Source of the DNA: an uncultured archaeon
Lineage (GTDB): Archaea; Thermoproteota; Nitrososphaeria; Nitrososphaerales; Nitrosopumilaceae
Length of the DNA stretch: 16,410 nt
NCBI GenBank assembly: GCA_950073955.1
Contig: CATMRH010000022.1
Span: 1 to 16,410 of the forward strand
Direction: 5' to 3'
Shown here: positions 6,333-12,672 of the stretch, piece by piece
Layout of the letters: each line of letters starts with the position of its first letter
Numbering within the stretch: the stretch's first letter is position 1
Program-made: the position numbers and the translations under genes
The notes under the pieces: model-generated
What the model saw: only the letters and a program-made list of their open reading frames with translations
Databases searched by the model: none
Told to the model about the DNA's origin: nothing

Positions 6333-6980
6333 TTAGATGATAATGTTTGATCTTTTCTCAACTATTTGATGTTTAAGACTGTCGGGAATCTCTGGAATTG
6401 TTGATTTAGTCTGACCCGCAATTACATTATGTGCTTCTTCTAGAATTGCCAAGGTATCTGAATTTGTTTCAGCAGCAACACTCAAACTGTCACCCATGTT
6501 CAATGATGAGCCTGACATTACATCTCCAAGTATTTGTGATAAATCTTGCATTGAAGCACTTGCCTCTGGCATGATTCCTTTTAGTGATGGGGCTAGTCCT
6601 CTGATGATTGCCATACATGGGCTAAGTGTAACTACTACATCTCCAAGTTCTGATATCGTGCTTAATCTGAGATTGATTTGTTCCATGGATAATTTTGCCC
6701 CGCTTACCATATTGCTCATTTTTCTAACTTGGGCTAATTCTACTGCATATGCTTGAGCATAACCAGTTTGGTTATTTTTTTGTGCATTTACAATCTTCTC
6801 AAAGATCATATCGTGTTTTTTCTTTAGTTTTTCATTAATCCCATCTAATTTTAAAATCTGAAATTCTATTTTTTTTTGCGCTAAATCAATCTTATTTTTA
6901 ATTGGTGTCTCAGGTTTTATTTTGTTAATTACACTTTGAGATATGTTACCTCCTACTTTATTCCATGAGTTGCTTATCAT
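6333..6980 (-). CDS. cdvB: CdvB-like ESCRT-III family cell division protein
   Basis: A 215-residue protein with the helical ESCRT-III (Snf7/CdvB) pattern. Helices 1 and 2 form a long charged hairpin at about residues 28-100 (AQKKIEFQILKLDGINEKLK, then QAYAVELAQVRKMSNMVSG), followed by the helix 3-4 region with LSTISELGDVVVTLSP and IIRGLAPSLKGIMPEAS at about 107-141. CdvB proteins polymerise at midcell and, with the ATPase CdvC, drive division in Crenarchaeota and Thaumarchaeota. The C-terminal tail has IPEIPD at 195-200, which resembles a proline-rich MIM2 motif for the CdvC MIT domain; no winged-helix domain follows. Several paralogues exist in these genomes, so whether this is the principal CdvB is undecided. 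A repeat array lies upstream. Confidence 0.8.
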   Translation of the reverse strand: MISNSWNKVGGNISQSVINKIKPETPIKNKIDLAQKKIEFQILKLDGINEKLKKKHDMIFEKIVNAQKNNQTGYAQAYAVELAQVRKMSNMVSGAKLSMEQINLRLSTISELGDVVVTLSPCMAIIRGLAPSLKGIMPEASASMQDLSQILGDVMSGSSLNMGDSLSVAAETNSDTLAILEEAHNVIAGQTKSTIPEIPDSLKHQIVEKRSNIII

Positions 6981-7013
6981 TCGTTAATTTCCCTAATCTG
7001 ACTGCAAATTTTT

Positions 7014-7021
7014 GTTTTAAA
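7014..7021 (-). promoter_or_regulatory. Probable TATA box of the cdvB-like gene
   Basis: TTTAAAAC on the minus strand, centred about 37 nt from the ATG, giving a leader of roughly 10 nt that contains AGGGAAAT. The position directly downstream of the TTGTCACT repeats makes these repeats a candidate operator. Confidence 0.45.
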
Positions 7022-7026
7022 CAGAT

Positions 7027-7059
7027 TTGTCACTACAGCTGTTGTCACTGGAGTGACAA
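7027..7059. repeat. TTGTCACT direct and inverted repeat upstream of cdvB
   Basis: The octamer TTGTCACT occurs at 7027-7034 and 7042-7049 (15-bp period) and in inverted form, AGTGACAA, at 7052-7059, so the last two form a perfect 8-bp inverted repeat with a 2-bp centre. An 8-bp palindrome ACAGCTGT (7035-7042) lies between. It sits 5 bp upstream of the cdvB TATA box and 15 bp after the thioredoxin-gene stop. An operator for cdvB is my first reading; a hairpin ending the ccdA-thioredoxin transcript (7-bp stem, 4-base loop) is the alternative. Confidence 0.6.
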
Positions 7060-7074
7060 GAGGGAATGGTTACA

Positions 7075-8184
7075 CTATCCAAAGGTAAATGTGAATATCT
7101 GGAATCCTTTACCCTTGATCTGTATTTCCATTACGTGTGATGAACTATTTTCACTGCTTATGATGTTGTACAGATCAGGCTCTGAAACTATGAGTCTATT
7201 TCCTGATGTAATGTCATATCCTGAATACTTTGCAGGAATTGGTTCTCCGTCAAGAAATATTTCTAATTCTGCAACATTGTACGTTACTATGTTTACTTGT
7301 TTTGCATTGTATAGCAATTTGATGGTTCCAGTATCTGATACTAACTCCATACTGTCTTCATAATTTTTCCAATCTCCTGTTAGATAGAATTTGTTCAAAT
7401 CTATTTTATTCGATTCTGAATATGTGACTATTTTTCCTGGTTGGAATCCCTCTTCACTTCCAAGCTGATTTCTATTTTGTGCAAACTTGTAACCAAAGTA
7501 TAATTCAGGAGTTCTAAACATTGTATGTTCAAATGCATCAATATCTACAAGTGGTGCAGCTGATGCCATCTGAATTCCAAGTGATATGTTTCTTTCATCC
7601 AAAAGTTGTTGAATGATTTTTTCAGTTTCTTTATACCCTCCTTCCCCGATATGATCATACCTTATGTATCCTTCATGGTCTGCAATGTATTTTCTTGGCC
7701 AGTATCTATTATCAAATGCTTTCCATGTTTCCATATCGTTATCCAAAACAACAGGATAATCAATACTATATTTTTTAATTGCCATCTTAACATTTTCAGG
7801 ATCTTTTTCAAATTCAAATTCTGGAGAATGAATTCCGATGATTAATAATCCTTGATCTGCATATTTGTCATCCCATGCGGTGATGTATGGTAATGTTCTG
7901 ATACAATTAATGCAACTGTATGTCCAAATATCATAAAGTATCACTTTGTCTTTGATTTCTTCACTTAATTTTTCAGGTGTAGTATTAAGATAGTGAGCAA
8001 TTCCAACTAAATCTGGAGCTGTTTTGAATCCTGATTTATCAATTTTAGTGATTGAATTTCCTTCAGAGGCCATGTTTTCAGACTCGAACTTCTCATCAAA
8101 TGACGAAAAAATCATGCTCATTATGCCTAATCCAGTGGCAATTACAATTCCTGAGATTAGCGCTGTTTTTATTTCTGATTTCAT
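7075..8184 (-). CDS. DipZ-like membrane-anchored thioredoxin with C-terminal CBM-like domain
   Basis: A 369-residue extracytoplasmic thiol-redox protein. Residues 6-27 form an N-terminal membrane anchor or signal. The thioredoxin domain covers about 55-195 with the active site YSCINC (Cys91, Cys94) in the context VILYDIWTYSCINCIRTLPY, typical of the TlpA/DipZ group. The C-terminal part (about 220-369) starts TPELYFGYKFA and ends with a beta-rich domain finishing FTFTFG, which resembles the carbohydrate-binding-module-like end of mycobacterial DipZ. In DipZ the CcdA membrane domain is fused to this unit; here ccdA is the preceding gene, 4 nt away, with a GGGTGATT ribosome binding site overlapping the ccdA stop. 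CcdA probably passes electrons from cytoplasmic thioredoxin to this protein. The substrate is unknown. Confidence 0.85.
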   Translation of the reverse strand: MKSEIKTALISGIVIATGLGIMSMIFSSFDEKFESENMASEGNSITKIDKSGFKTAPDLVGIAHYLNTTPEKLSEEIKDKVILYDIWTYSCINCIRTLPYITAWDDKYADQGLLIIGIHSPEFEFEKDPENVKMAIKKYSIDYPVVLDNDMETWKAFDNRYWPRKYIADHEGYIRYDHIGEGGYKETEKIIQQLLDERNISLGIQMASAAPLVDIDAFEHTMFRTPELYFGYKFAQNRNQLGSEEGFQPGKIVTYSESNKIDLNKFYLTGDWKNYEDSMELVSDTGTIKLLYNAKQVNIVTYNVAELEIFLDGEPIPAKYSGYDITSGNRLIVSEPDLYNIISSENSSSHVMEIQIKGKGFQIFTFTFG

Positions 8185-8188
8185 TTAA

Positions 8189-8920
8189 TCACCCTAGTAG
8201 CACCAAATCGTTAAGAAGTGGGAAATTTGCAATATATGCCAATTGATTTGTGAATACTAAAATTCCTAATAGTATAATGAATCCTCCCAAGATTACGTTA
8301 TAGTATTTGAGATGTTTAGTCATTGAACGAATAAGTCTTGTTGCTCTTGAGAAAAAGACACCCATCAAAATGAATGGAATTCCTAGACCTAATGAATATG
8401 CAAGTAATAAGCTAAATGAAAGAGATGGAGTAGTAGCTGCCAATGTAAGTATTGTTCCAAGTATTGGGCCAACACATGGTGTCCAACCAACTGCAAAGGC
8501 TAAACCAAATACAAATGACATTGGATAGCTTGTTTTTGAACTTTTTGGAAAGAATTTTTTCTCTATATTTAATGAACGAATTTTTGTAGATAACAACATA
8601 AAGATTCCAAATGCAACAATGATTGTTCCACCTACAAAATTAAGACTCTCCGTAAATTCACTAACTGCCATAGAAAAAACACTATTAATCAAAACTCCCA
8701 AAATAGAAAATACAACCGAGAATCCTATGACAAAAAATATAGTATTAAGTACGATATTTACTCGATTAATGGAAAGGACAGATCCACTTTTAGAACCAAG
8801 TTCTGTTACAGTAGTACCAGAAATGTATGCAAGAAAAGCTGGAATCATTGGGAGAATGCAGGGGGCAATAAATGAACCTAGGCCAGCAAGTAATGCTACA
8901 AATATTGTAGGATCTGCCAT
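8189..8920 (-). CDS. ccdA: CcdA/DsbD-type thiol-disulfide transporter membrane protein
   Basis: A 243-residue membrane protein of the CcdA (cytochrome c biogenesis/DsbD transmembrane) family, which moves reducing equivalents across the membrane through two intramembrane cysteines. These are Cys21 in SFIAPCILPMIPAF and Cys149 in VGWTPCVGPILG, both in the expected family motifs. About six hydrophobic segments are visible: 5-30, 55-80, 94-111, 133-152, 165-188 and 209-228. It is followed 4 nt later by the DipZ-like thioredoxin, clearly as an operon and as functional partner. The ATG at 8920 has no ribosome binding site, but a TATA-like TTTTAAAG lies 26 nt upstream. Adjacent to it is a microprotein gene transcribed divergently. 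Confidence 0.92.
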   Translation of the reverse strand: MADPTIFVALLAGLGSFIAPCILPMIPAFLAYISGTTVTELGSKSGSVLSINRVNIVLNTIFFVIGFSVVFSILGVLINSVFSMAVSEFTESLNFVGGTIIVAFGIFMLLSTKIRSLNIEKKFFPKSSKTSYPMSFVFGLAFAVGWTPCVGPILGTILTLAATTPSLSFSLLLAYSLGLGIPFILMGVFFSRATRLIRSMTKHLKYYNVILGGFIILLGILVFTNQLAYIANFPLLNDLVLLG

Positions 8921-8941
8921 GAAATAAAATTATAATTTTTC

Positions 8942-8949
8942 CTTTAAAA
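8942..8949 (-). promoter_or_regulatory. Probable TATA box of ccdA
   Basis: TTTTAAAG on the minus strand centred about 26 nt from the ccdA ATG. Between it and the start codon lies a 14-bp AT-only perfect palindrome (AAAATTATAATTTT, 8926-8939), which would cover the initiation region. Confidence 0.4.
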
Positions 8950-8987
8950 CCTTCTTCCAAATCTCTTCCTAATCTTGATCCAATCAA

Positions 8988-8995
8988 TTTTTAAC
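8988..8995 (+). promoter_or_regulatory. Possible TATA box of the 34-residue microprotein gene
   Basis: TTTTTAAC on the plus strand centred about 26 nt upstream of the ATG at 9017, consistent with a leaderless transcript. Confidence 0.4.
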
Positions 8996-9016
8996 TGTGA
9001 TGTGCAAAATTTTGGT

Positions 9017-9121
9017 ATGAATATGCGTTTAGTGATTGTAGGTGTTGGTTTAGGAATTATAGTCACACTTGCAGTAATTATTGGATCTCCTGCCATAGGT
9101 GGTTTTGACACTCTACGGTAA
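9017..9121 (+). CDS. 34-residue single-helix membrane microprotein
   Basis: A 34-residue frame between ccdA (divergent) and bioF (convergent). After MNMR it is almost entirely hydrophobic (LVIVGVGLGIIVTLAVIIGS, about residues 5-24) and ends with a short polar tail GGFDTLR, as expected for one membrane helix. Its TAA ends at 9121, the base before the bioF stop begins, so the two convergent genes abut exactly. A second in-frame ATG at codon 3 could also be used. It has a TATA box at leaderless distance. No family is recognised; confidence rests on composition, promoter spacing and precise fit in the gap. Confidence 0.55.
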   Translation: MNMRLVIVGVGLGIIVTLAVIIGSPAIGGFDTLR

Positions 9122-10252
9122 TTATCTAAATTTTGGGTAGGCTTTTTCAAAAATTTCCAGTGCTTTTTCTATATTTGCATCTGAGAGCCAGGCAGTAACT
9201 GAAATTCTTAATCTTGCTTGATTCTTTGGGACTGTAGGATATCTGATTGGCTGTACAAATACTCCATTATTAAACAAGAATTTTCCAAAGTCCATTGCTG
9301 ATTTCTCATTTCCAATAATTATTGGTATAATGTGTGTTGACGAATTTATTTTGTATCCAATTTGTGTTAGTCCTTTTGAGAGTTGTTTAGTATTTTTCTC
9401 TAGTTTTTTCTTTTGCTTTTCTCTATTAGATTCAAACCTTTTCATGGAATGATCAATCAAAAATGATGGAAGCGCAGATGTGTAGATAAATGATTTTGAT
9501 TTGTTAATACATAAATCAATAACATTATTTTGTGATGCAACGTATCCTCCAAATGATCCTAATCCTTTACTTAGACTGCTAATATACAAATCAATTTTCT
9601 TTGTTACATTAAAATAATTTGGCGTTCCTTTTCCATCTTTCCCAACAACAAAATCCCCATGCGCATCATCTACAATTATAATTGCATTTGCTTTTTCTGA
9701 GACTTCTGTAATTTGTTTCAGAAATGAAAAATCCCCATCCATGCTAAATATTCCTTCAGTGATTACAAACTTGTTTTTGGCTTTATGTTTTAATTTTTTT
9801 TGTAAATCTTGCATATTGTTATGTTTGTAAATTGAAACTTGGGCATCAGATAACTTGCATGATTCTATGATACTTGCATGGTTTAACTCATCACTGAGAA
9901 TTAAATCTCCTTTTTTTGCAATCGAAGAAATTACTCCAAGGTTTGCCATGTATCCAGTAGGATAAATCAAGCTGTTTTGTTTTGATTTGTGCTTTGCAAG
10001 AGCATCTTCTAATTTTTTGTATGACTCATCATTCCCGGAAACAAGTCTTGAACTTGATTGAAGCTGTTTGAATTGAATCTTTACTGTTGGAATTCCTAGG
10101 TAGTCATTTGAACATAAATTCAAAAGTTTTTTGCCATTTATTGTAATATAGGCTCCATTTGTTTTTCCATATCGTAATTTCCTGTAGAGGTTATTTCGCC
10201 TAATTCTCTCTAACTCTAAATCAATAAAGTCAAGTTTATGCTTGGAGGCCAA
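9122..10252 (-). CDS. bioF: 8-amino-7-oxononanoate synthase
   Basis: PLP enzyme of the alpha-oxoamine synthase family that condenses a pimeloyl thioester with alanine, the first committed step of biotin ring assembly. Key features are SNDYLG (48-53), DELNHASI with His125, the VDDAHGD motif with Asp195 and His198, and the PLP lysine Lys229 in SSLSKGLGSFGG. Length 376 residues is normal for BioF. 2-amino-3-ketobutyrate ligase has the same fold, but the bio neighbours decide for BioF. The start is TTG at 10252; the frame overlaps the end of bioB by 17 nt, so translation is probably coupled to bioB. No ATG is available before the conserved N-terminal helix. Confidence 0.92.
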   Translation of the reverse strand: MASKHKLDFIDLELERIRRNNLYRKLRYGKTNGAYITINGKKLLNLCSNDYLGIPTVKIQFKQLQSSSRLVSGNDESYKKLEDALAKHKSKQNSLIYPTGYMANLGVISSIAKKGDLILSDELNHASIIESCKLSDAQVSIYKHNNMQDLQKKLKHKAKNKFVITEGIFSMDGDFSFLKQITEVSEKANAIIIVDDAHGDFVVGKDGKGTPNYFNVTKKIDLYISSLSKGLGSFGGYVASQNNVIDLCINKSKSFIYTSALPSFLIDHSMKRFESNREKQKKKLEKNTKQLSKGLTQIGYKINSSTHIIPIIIGNEKSAMDFGKFLFNNGVFVQPIRYPTVPKNQARLRISVTAWLSDANIEKALEIFEKAYPKFR

Positions 10253-11213
10253 TTTTTTCTATCATTTCCAAGTCTTTCTTAGCCTCATTTCCGGTCATTG
10301 TTAAGTAACCTGCAGTAATAATTCCATTAGCACCACTTTGAAGTAATTCTTCACCAGAATCATCTAGATTTGTCTCTCTTCCACCAGAAATTTTGATAAC
10401 TGATTCTGGTAATAAAAATCTGATCACAGAAAACATTCTGAGAATTTCTGAATTAGATAGTTCCGTTTGCAATTCAAGTGGAGTTCCTGGAATTGGAACT
10501 AGCATGTTAATAGTCACTTCTTCAGGATATAGTCTAGCTAATTCTAACGCCAACTCTAGTCTTTGTTCTCTTGTTTCACCTAGTCCAATAATTCCACCAG
10601 TGCATAACTCTAATCCCGCATTCCTTGCAATTTCTAATGTCTTTAATCTGTCTTCATATGTATGAGTTGTACAAATTTCTGAAAATTTTGACTTTGCAGT
10701 TTCTAAATTATGATTATATCTTTTTACTTTGAGTTTTTTCAGCTTTCTTGCCTGTTCTTTAGTGAGAAAACCTAAACTACATTCAATAGTTATTTCAACT
10801 TTATCATTTATCTCACTAATAATTTTACATACTTTTTCAAAATCCCTTGATGATGGCTCTCTCCATGCAGCAACAAGGCAATATGATTCAGCTCCTTCAT
10901 CTTTTGCTTTTTGAGCTTTTGTAACTATCTCTTCAGGAGTTGGTAATTCGTATGTTTCAATTCCTGTATCAAAAAACGCAGATTGTCCACAAAATGTACA
11001 GTCTTCACTGCATGCATTTTTTTTAATATTGTTTAACTGCTCCACATCAACCTTACTTCCATTGAAATCTCTAGTGATCTCATTTGCACACTTTGCTAAT
11101 TCTTTTAGATTCACATCTGGAATGTCAAATAATTTTTCAGCATCTTCGAATGAAATCCCAATTCCAGAAAATACTTTTTCTTGACACTCTTTGATAAAAT
11201 CTAGAGTGCTCAT
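10236..11213 (-). CDS. bioB: Biotin synthase
   Basis: Radical SAM enzyme that inserts sulfur into dethiobiotin, the last step of biotin synthesis. Numbering from ATG 11213, the [4Fe-4S] ligands are Cys68, Cys72 and Cys75 in CSEDCTFCGQS. The residues matching the [2Fe-2S] ligands are Cys112 (SYCLVAA), Cys145 (IECSLG), Cys204 (LELCTGGIIGLGET) and Arg279 (ISGGRE). The family motif YNHNLET is present. Length 325 residues is normal. A TTG five codons upstream is possible, but ATG 11213 lies about 25 nt from a TATA-like TTATTAAT and fits a leaderless mRNA. bioF overlaps its end. A BirA-type operator palindrome lies upstream at 11255-11284, so repression by biotin is likely. Confidence 0.96.
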   Translation of the reverse strand: MSTLDFIKECQEKVFSGIGISFEDAEKLFDIPDVNLKELAKCANEITRDFNGSKVDVEQLNNIKKNACSEDCTFCGQSAFFDTGIETYELPTPEEIVTKAQKAKDEGAESYCLVAAWREPSSRDFEKVCKIISEINDKVEITIECSLGFLTKEQARKLKKLKVKRYNHNLETAKSKFSEICTTHTYEDRLKTLEIARNAGLELCTGGIIGLGETREQRLELALELARLYPEEVTINMLVPIPGTPLELQTELSNSEILRMFSVIRFLLPESVIKISGGRETNLDDSGEELLQSGANGIITAGYLTMTGNEAKKDLEMIEKIGLQA

Positions 11214-11234
11214 ACTGTTCTCAAACAATATTTC

Positions 11235-11242
11235 ATTAATAA
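11235..11242 (-). promoter_or_regulatory. Probable TATA box of bioB-bioF
   Basis: TTATTAAT on the minus strand centred about 25.5 nt from the bioB ATG. The biotin-operator-like palindrome ends 12 bp further upstream. Confidence 0.5.
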
Positions 11243-11254
11243 TATTAGTGGAAA

Positions 11255-11284
11255 TGTTAACCTTGAAGATTATGGGGGTTAACA
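11255..11284. promoter_or_regulatory. Biotin operator (BirA-box-like palindrome) of bioBF
   Basis: Perfect 8-bp inverted repeat TGTTAACC (11255-11262), 14-base spacer, GGTTAACA (11277-11284), located between the bioA stop and the bioB TATA box. Biotin operators bound by BirA with a DNA-binding domain have half-sites of the form TTGTWAACC and GGTTWACAA with about 14-16 bases between, and such sites have been described in both bacteria and archaea. The match in sequence, spacing and location is strong; the regulator gene itself is not in this window. Confidence 0.8.
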
Positions 11285-11285
11285 G

Positions 11286-12602
11286 TCAGATTACCTTTAA
11301 TCTTACAGCCTTTATCGTTCTAATCACTCCATTTAGAAGCAGATTTAGCTCTTTTTCTGAAATTGCTAGGGGTGGCACAAGCATGACTATGTTTCCTAGA
11401 GTTCTAAGATAGATCCCTTGTTTTTTACCCTCTTCAAAAAATATTTTGTTTATTGATTTTTTGGGATGAATTGGAGTCTTTTTCTTTCTATTAGTCACTA
11501 TTTCAATTCCCATCAGCATTCCTTTGTGTCTAATATCACCCACAATATCAATTTCTGAAATTTCTTGATAAAATTTTTCAAACACTTTTGATGTTTTTTG
11601 AATCTTTTTGATCAAACTTTTTGTTTTATACATTTTGAGATTTTCATTTGCAACAGCTGCTGCAATTGGATTACCAGTATAGGTATGCCCATGAAATAGA
11701 TGCTTCCAATCATTAAATTCCCCTAAATACGAATCATAAATTTTCTTGTTTGTCATGGTTGCAGCCATTGTTAGATATCCGCCCGTTAACATTTTTCCAT
11801 ATGCCACAATATCTGGAGTACTTTTTTGTTCTTCATATTGTATCATGGATCCTAGTCTTCCTAAACCCGTTGCAATCTCATCTAAAACAAATAAGACATC
11901 ATATTTTTTGCATAATTGACTAATCTTTCTCTGAAATCCTTTTGGATAAATTATAACTCCACCAGCTACTTGTGCACCACTTTCCATGATAAAAGCTGCA
12001 ATGTTATTATTTTTAGAAAATTTCTTTTCTATTTTTTCTATACAATAGTTTTGATAATCTGAAAAAGTAAATCCTTTTGGTATTCTGTATTTGTTTGGAA
12101 CTGGAAATTGTATTGTTGAAAATAATTGTTCCTTAAATTTACCAAAAAATTCTGGTACATATCCAACAGACATTGCTCCAAATGTATCCCCATGGTATCC
12201 ATTTTCTATTGTTGCAATTTTTGTTTTCTTTTTCTCTCCTATGTTTTTCCAGTATTGTAGTGCTAGTTTGATAGCAATCTCCATTGCTGTAGAACCATTA
12301 TCAGAAAAAAAGACCTTATGCATTCCTGGGGATATATTTACTAGATTTTCTGCAAGCCTTTCAGCAGGCTCGTTTGTAAGATTAAACATGGACGAATGCT
12401 GCAATTTTTTGCTCTGGTTTGTGATGGCTCTAACTAATTCTGGATTAGAATGCCCCCATACATTACACCACATTGATGCCACCCCATCAAGCATTTTGTT
12501 GCCTTTAGAGTCAATAAGCCACATTCCTTTTCCTTTGATGATTTTATCAAAAGAATTCCATTCTTTCATCTGTGTGTTTGGGTGCCAAACAGAGCTTTTC
12601 AA
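11286..12602 (-). CDS. bioA: Adenosylmethionine-8-amino-7-oxononanoate aminotransferase
   Basis: Class III PLP aminotransferase converting 8-amino-7-oxononanoate to 7,8-diaminononanoate, normally with S-adenosylmethionine as amino donor. Residues 6-13 (WHPNTQMK) are the BioA N-terminal signature, SMWCNVWGH at 43-51 lines the substrate pocket, YHGDTFGAMSVG is at 136-147, the PLP-binding Asp241 lies in VLDEIATGLGR and the PLP lysine is Lys270 in YGKMLTGG. Length 438 residues is usual. The start is TTG at 12602; the signature requires this start and an in-frame stop lies four codons upstream. A TATA-like block is centred 28.5 nt away, suggesting a leaderless TTG start. bioA is followed by bioB after a 72-nt gap with its own promoter and is divergent from bioD. 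Confidence 0.94.
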   Translation of the reverse strand: MKSSVWHPNTQMKEWNSFDKIIKGKGMWLIDSKGNKMLDGVASMWCNVWGHSNPELVRAITNQSKKLQHSSMFNLTNEPAERLAENLVNISPGMHKVFFSDNGSTAMEIAIKLALQYWKNIGEKKKTKIATIENGYHGDTFGAMSVGYVPEFFGKFKEQLFSTIQFPVPNKYRIPKGFTFSDYQNYCIEKIEKKFSKNNNIAAFIMESGAQVAGGVIIYPKGFQRKISQLCKKYDVLFVLDEIATGLGRLGSMIQYEEQKSTPDIVAYGKMLTGGYLTMAATMTNKKIYDSYLGEFNDWKHLFHGHTYTGNPIAAAVANENLKMYKTKSLIKKIQKTSKVFEKFYQEISEIDIVGDIRHKGMLMGIEIVTNRKKKTPIHPKKSINKIFFEEGKKQGIYLRTLGNIVMLVPPLAISEKELNLLLNGVIRTIKAVRLKVI

Positions 12603-12672
12603 CTGATTTTGTTAGATCTCAGATCTTAATAATTAACCGATGAGTTAATCAACCAAAAATTCTGAATCTAAT
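12603..12672. promoter_or_regulatory. Divergent bioA/bioD promoter region with repeats
   Basis: This 70-bp gap holds the probable bioA TATA block (TTAATTATTAAG, minus, 12636-12625), two adjacent copies of the palindromic hexamer AGATCT (12614-12619 and 12621-12626), and an inverted repeat ATTAAC-N6-GTTAAT (12632-12637, 12644-12649). The latter resembles degenerate GTTAAC biotin half-sites but with much shorter spacing than the bioB operator. The bioD TATA box is weak (AGTTAATC near 12643-12650). Joint control by the same regulator is plausible but not shown. Confidence 0.45.

Noticed and set aside
6965..7363. Plus-strand 132-codon frame opposite the end of the thioredoxin gene
   Set aside because: It is a shadow of the DipZ-like gene and the cdvB promoter region, with no family resemblance and no promoter.
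8926..8939. 14-bp AT-only palindrome AAAATTATAATTTT between the ccdA TATA box and start codon
   Set aside because: Low-complexity AT-rich DNA forms such palindromes easily; no second copy was noticed in the window.
8790..9150. Minus-strand frames at 8790-8987 and 8944-9150
   Set aside because: They overlap ccdA, the microprotein gene and the bioF end in other frames and show no coherent protein features.
12640..12648. Two-codon frame ATG-AGT-TAA in frame with bioD, as an upstream regulatory ORF or a nonsense mutation
   Set aside because: The P-loop of BioD begins only a few residues after the TTG starts, so no upstream coding is needed; the triplets may be chance within the ATTAAC/GTTAAT repeat. 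Worth a glance in relatives only.
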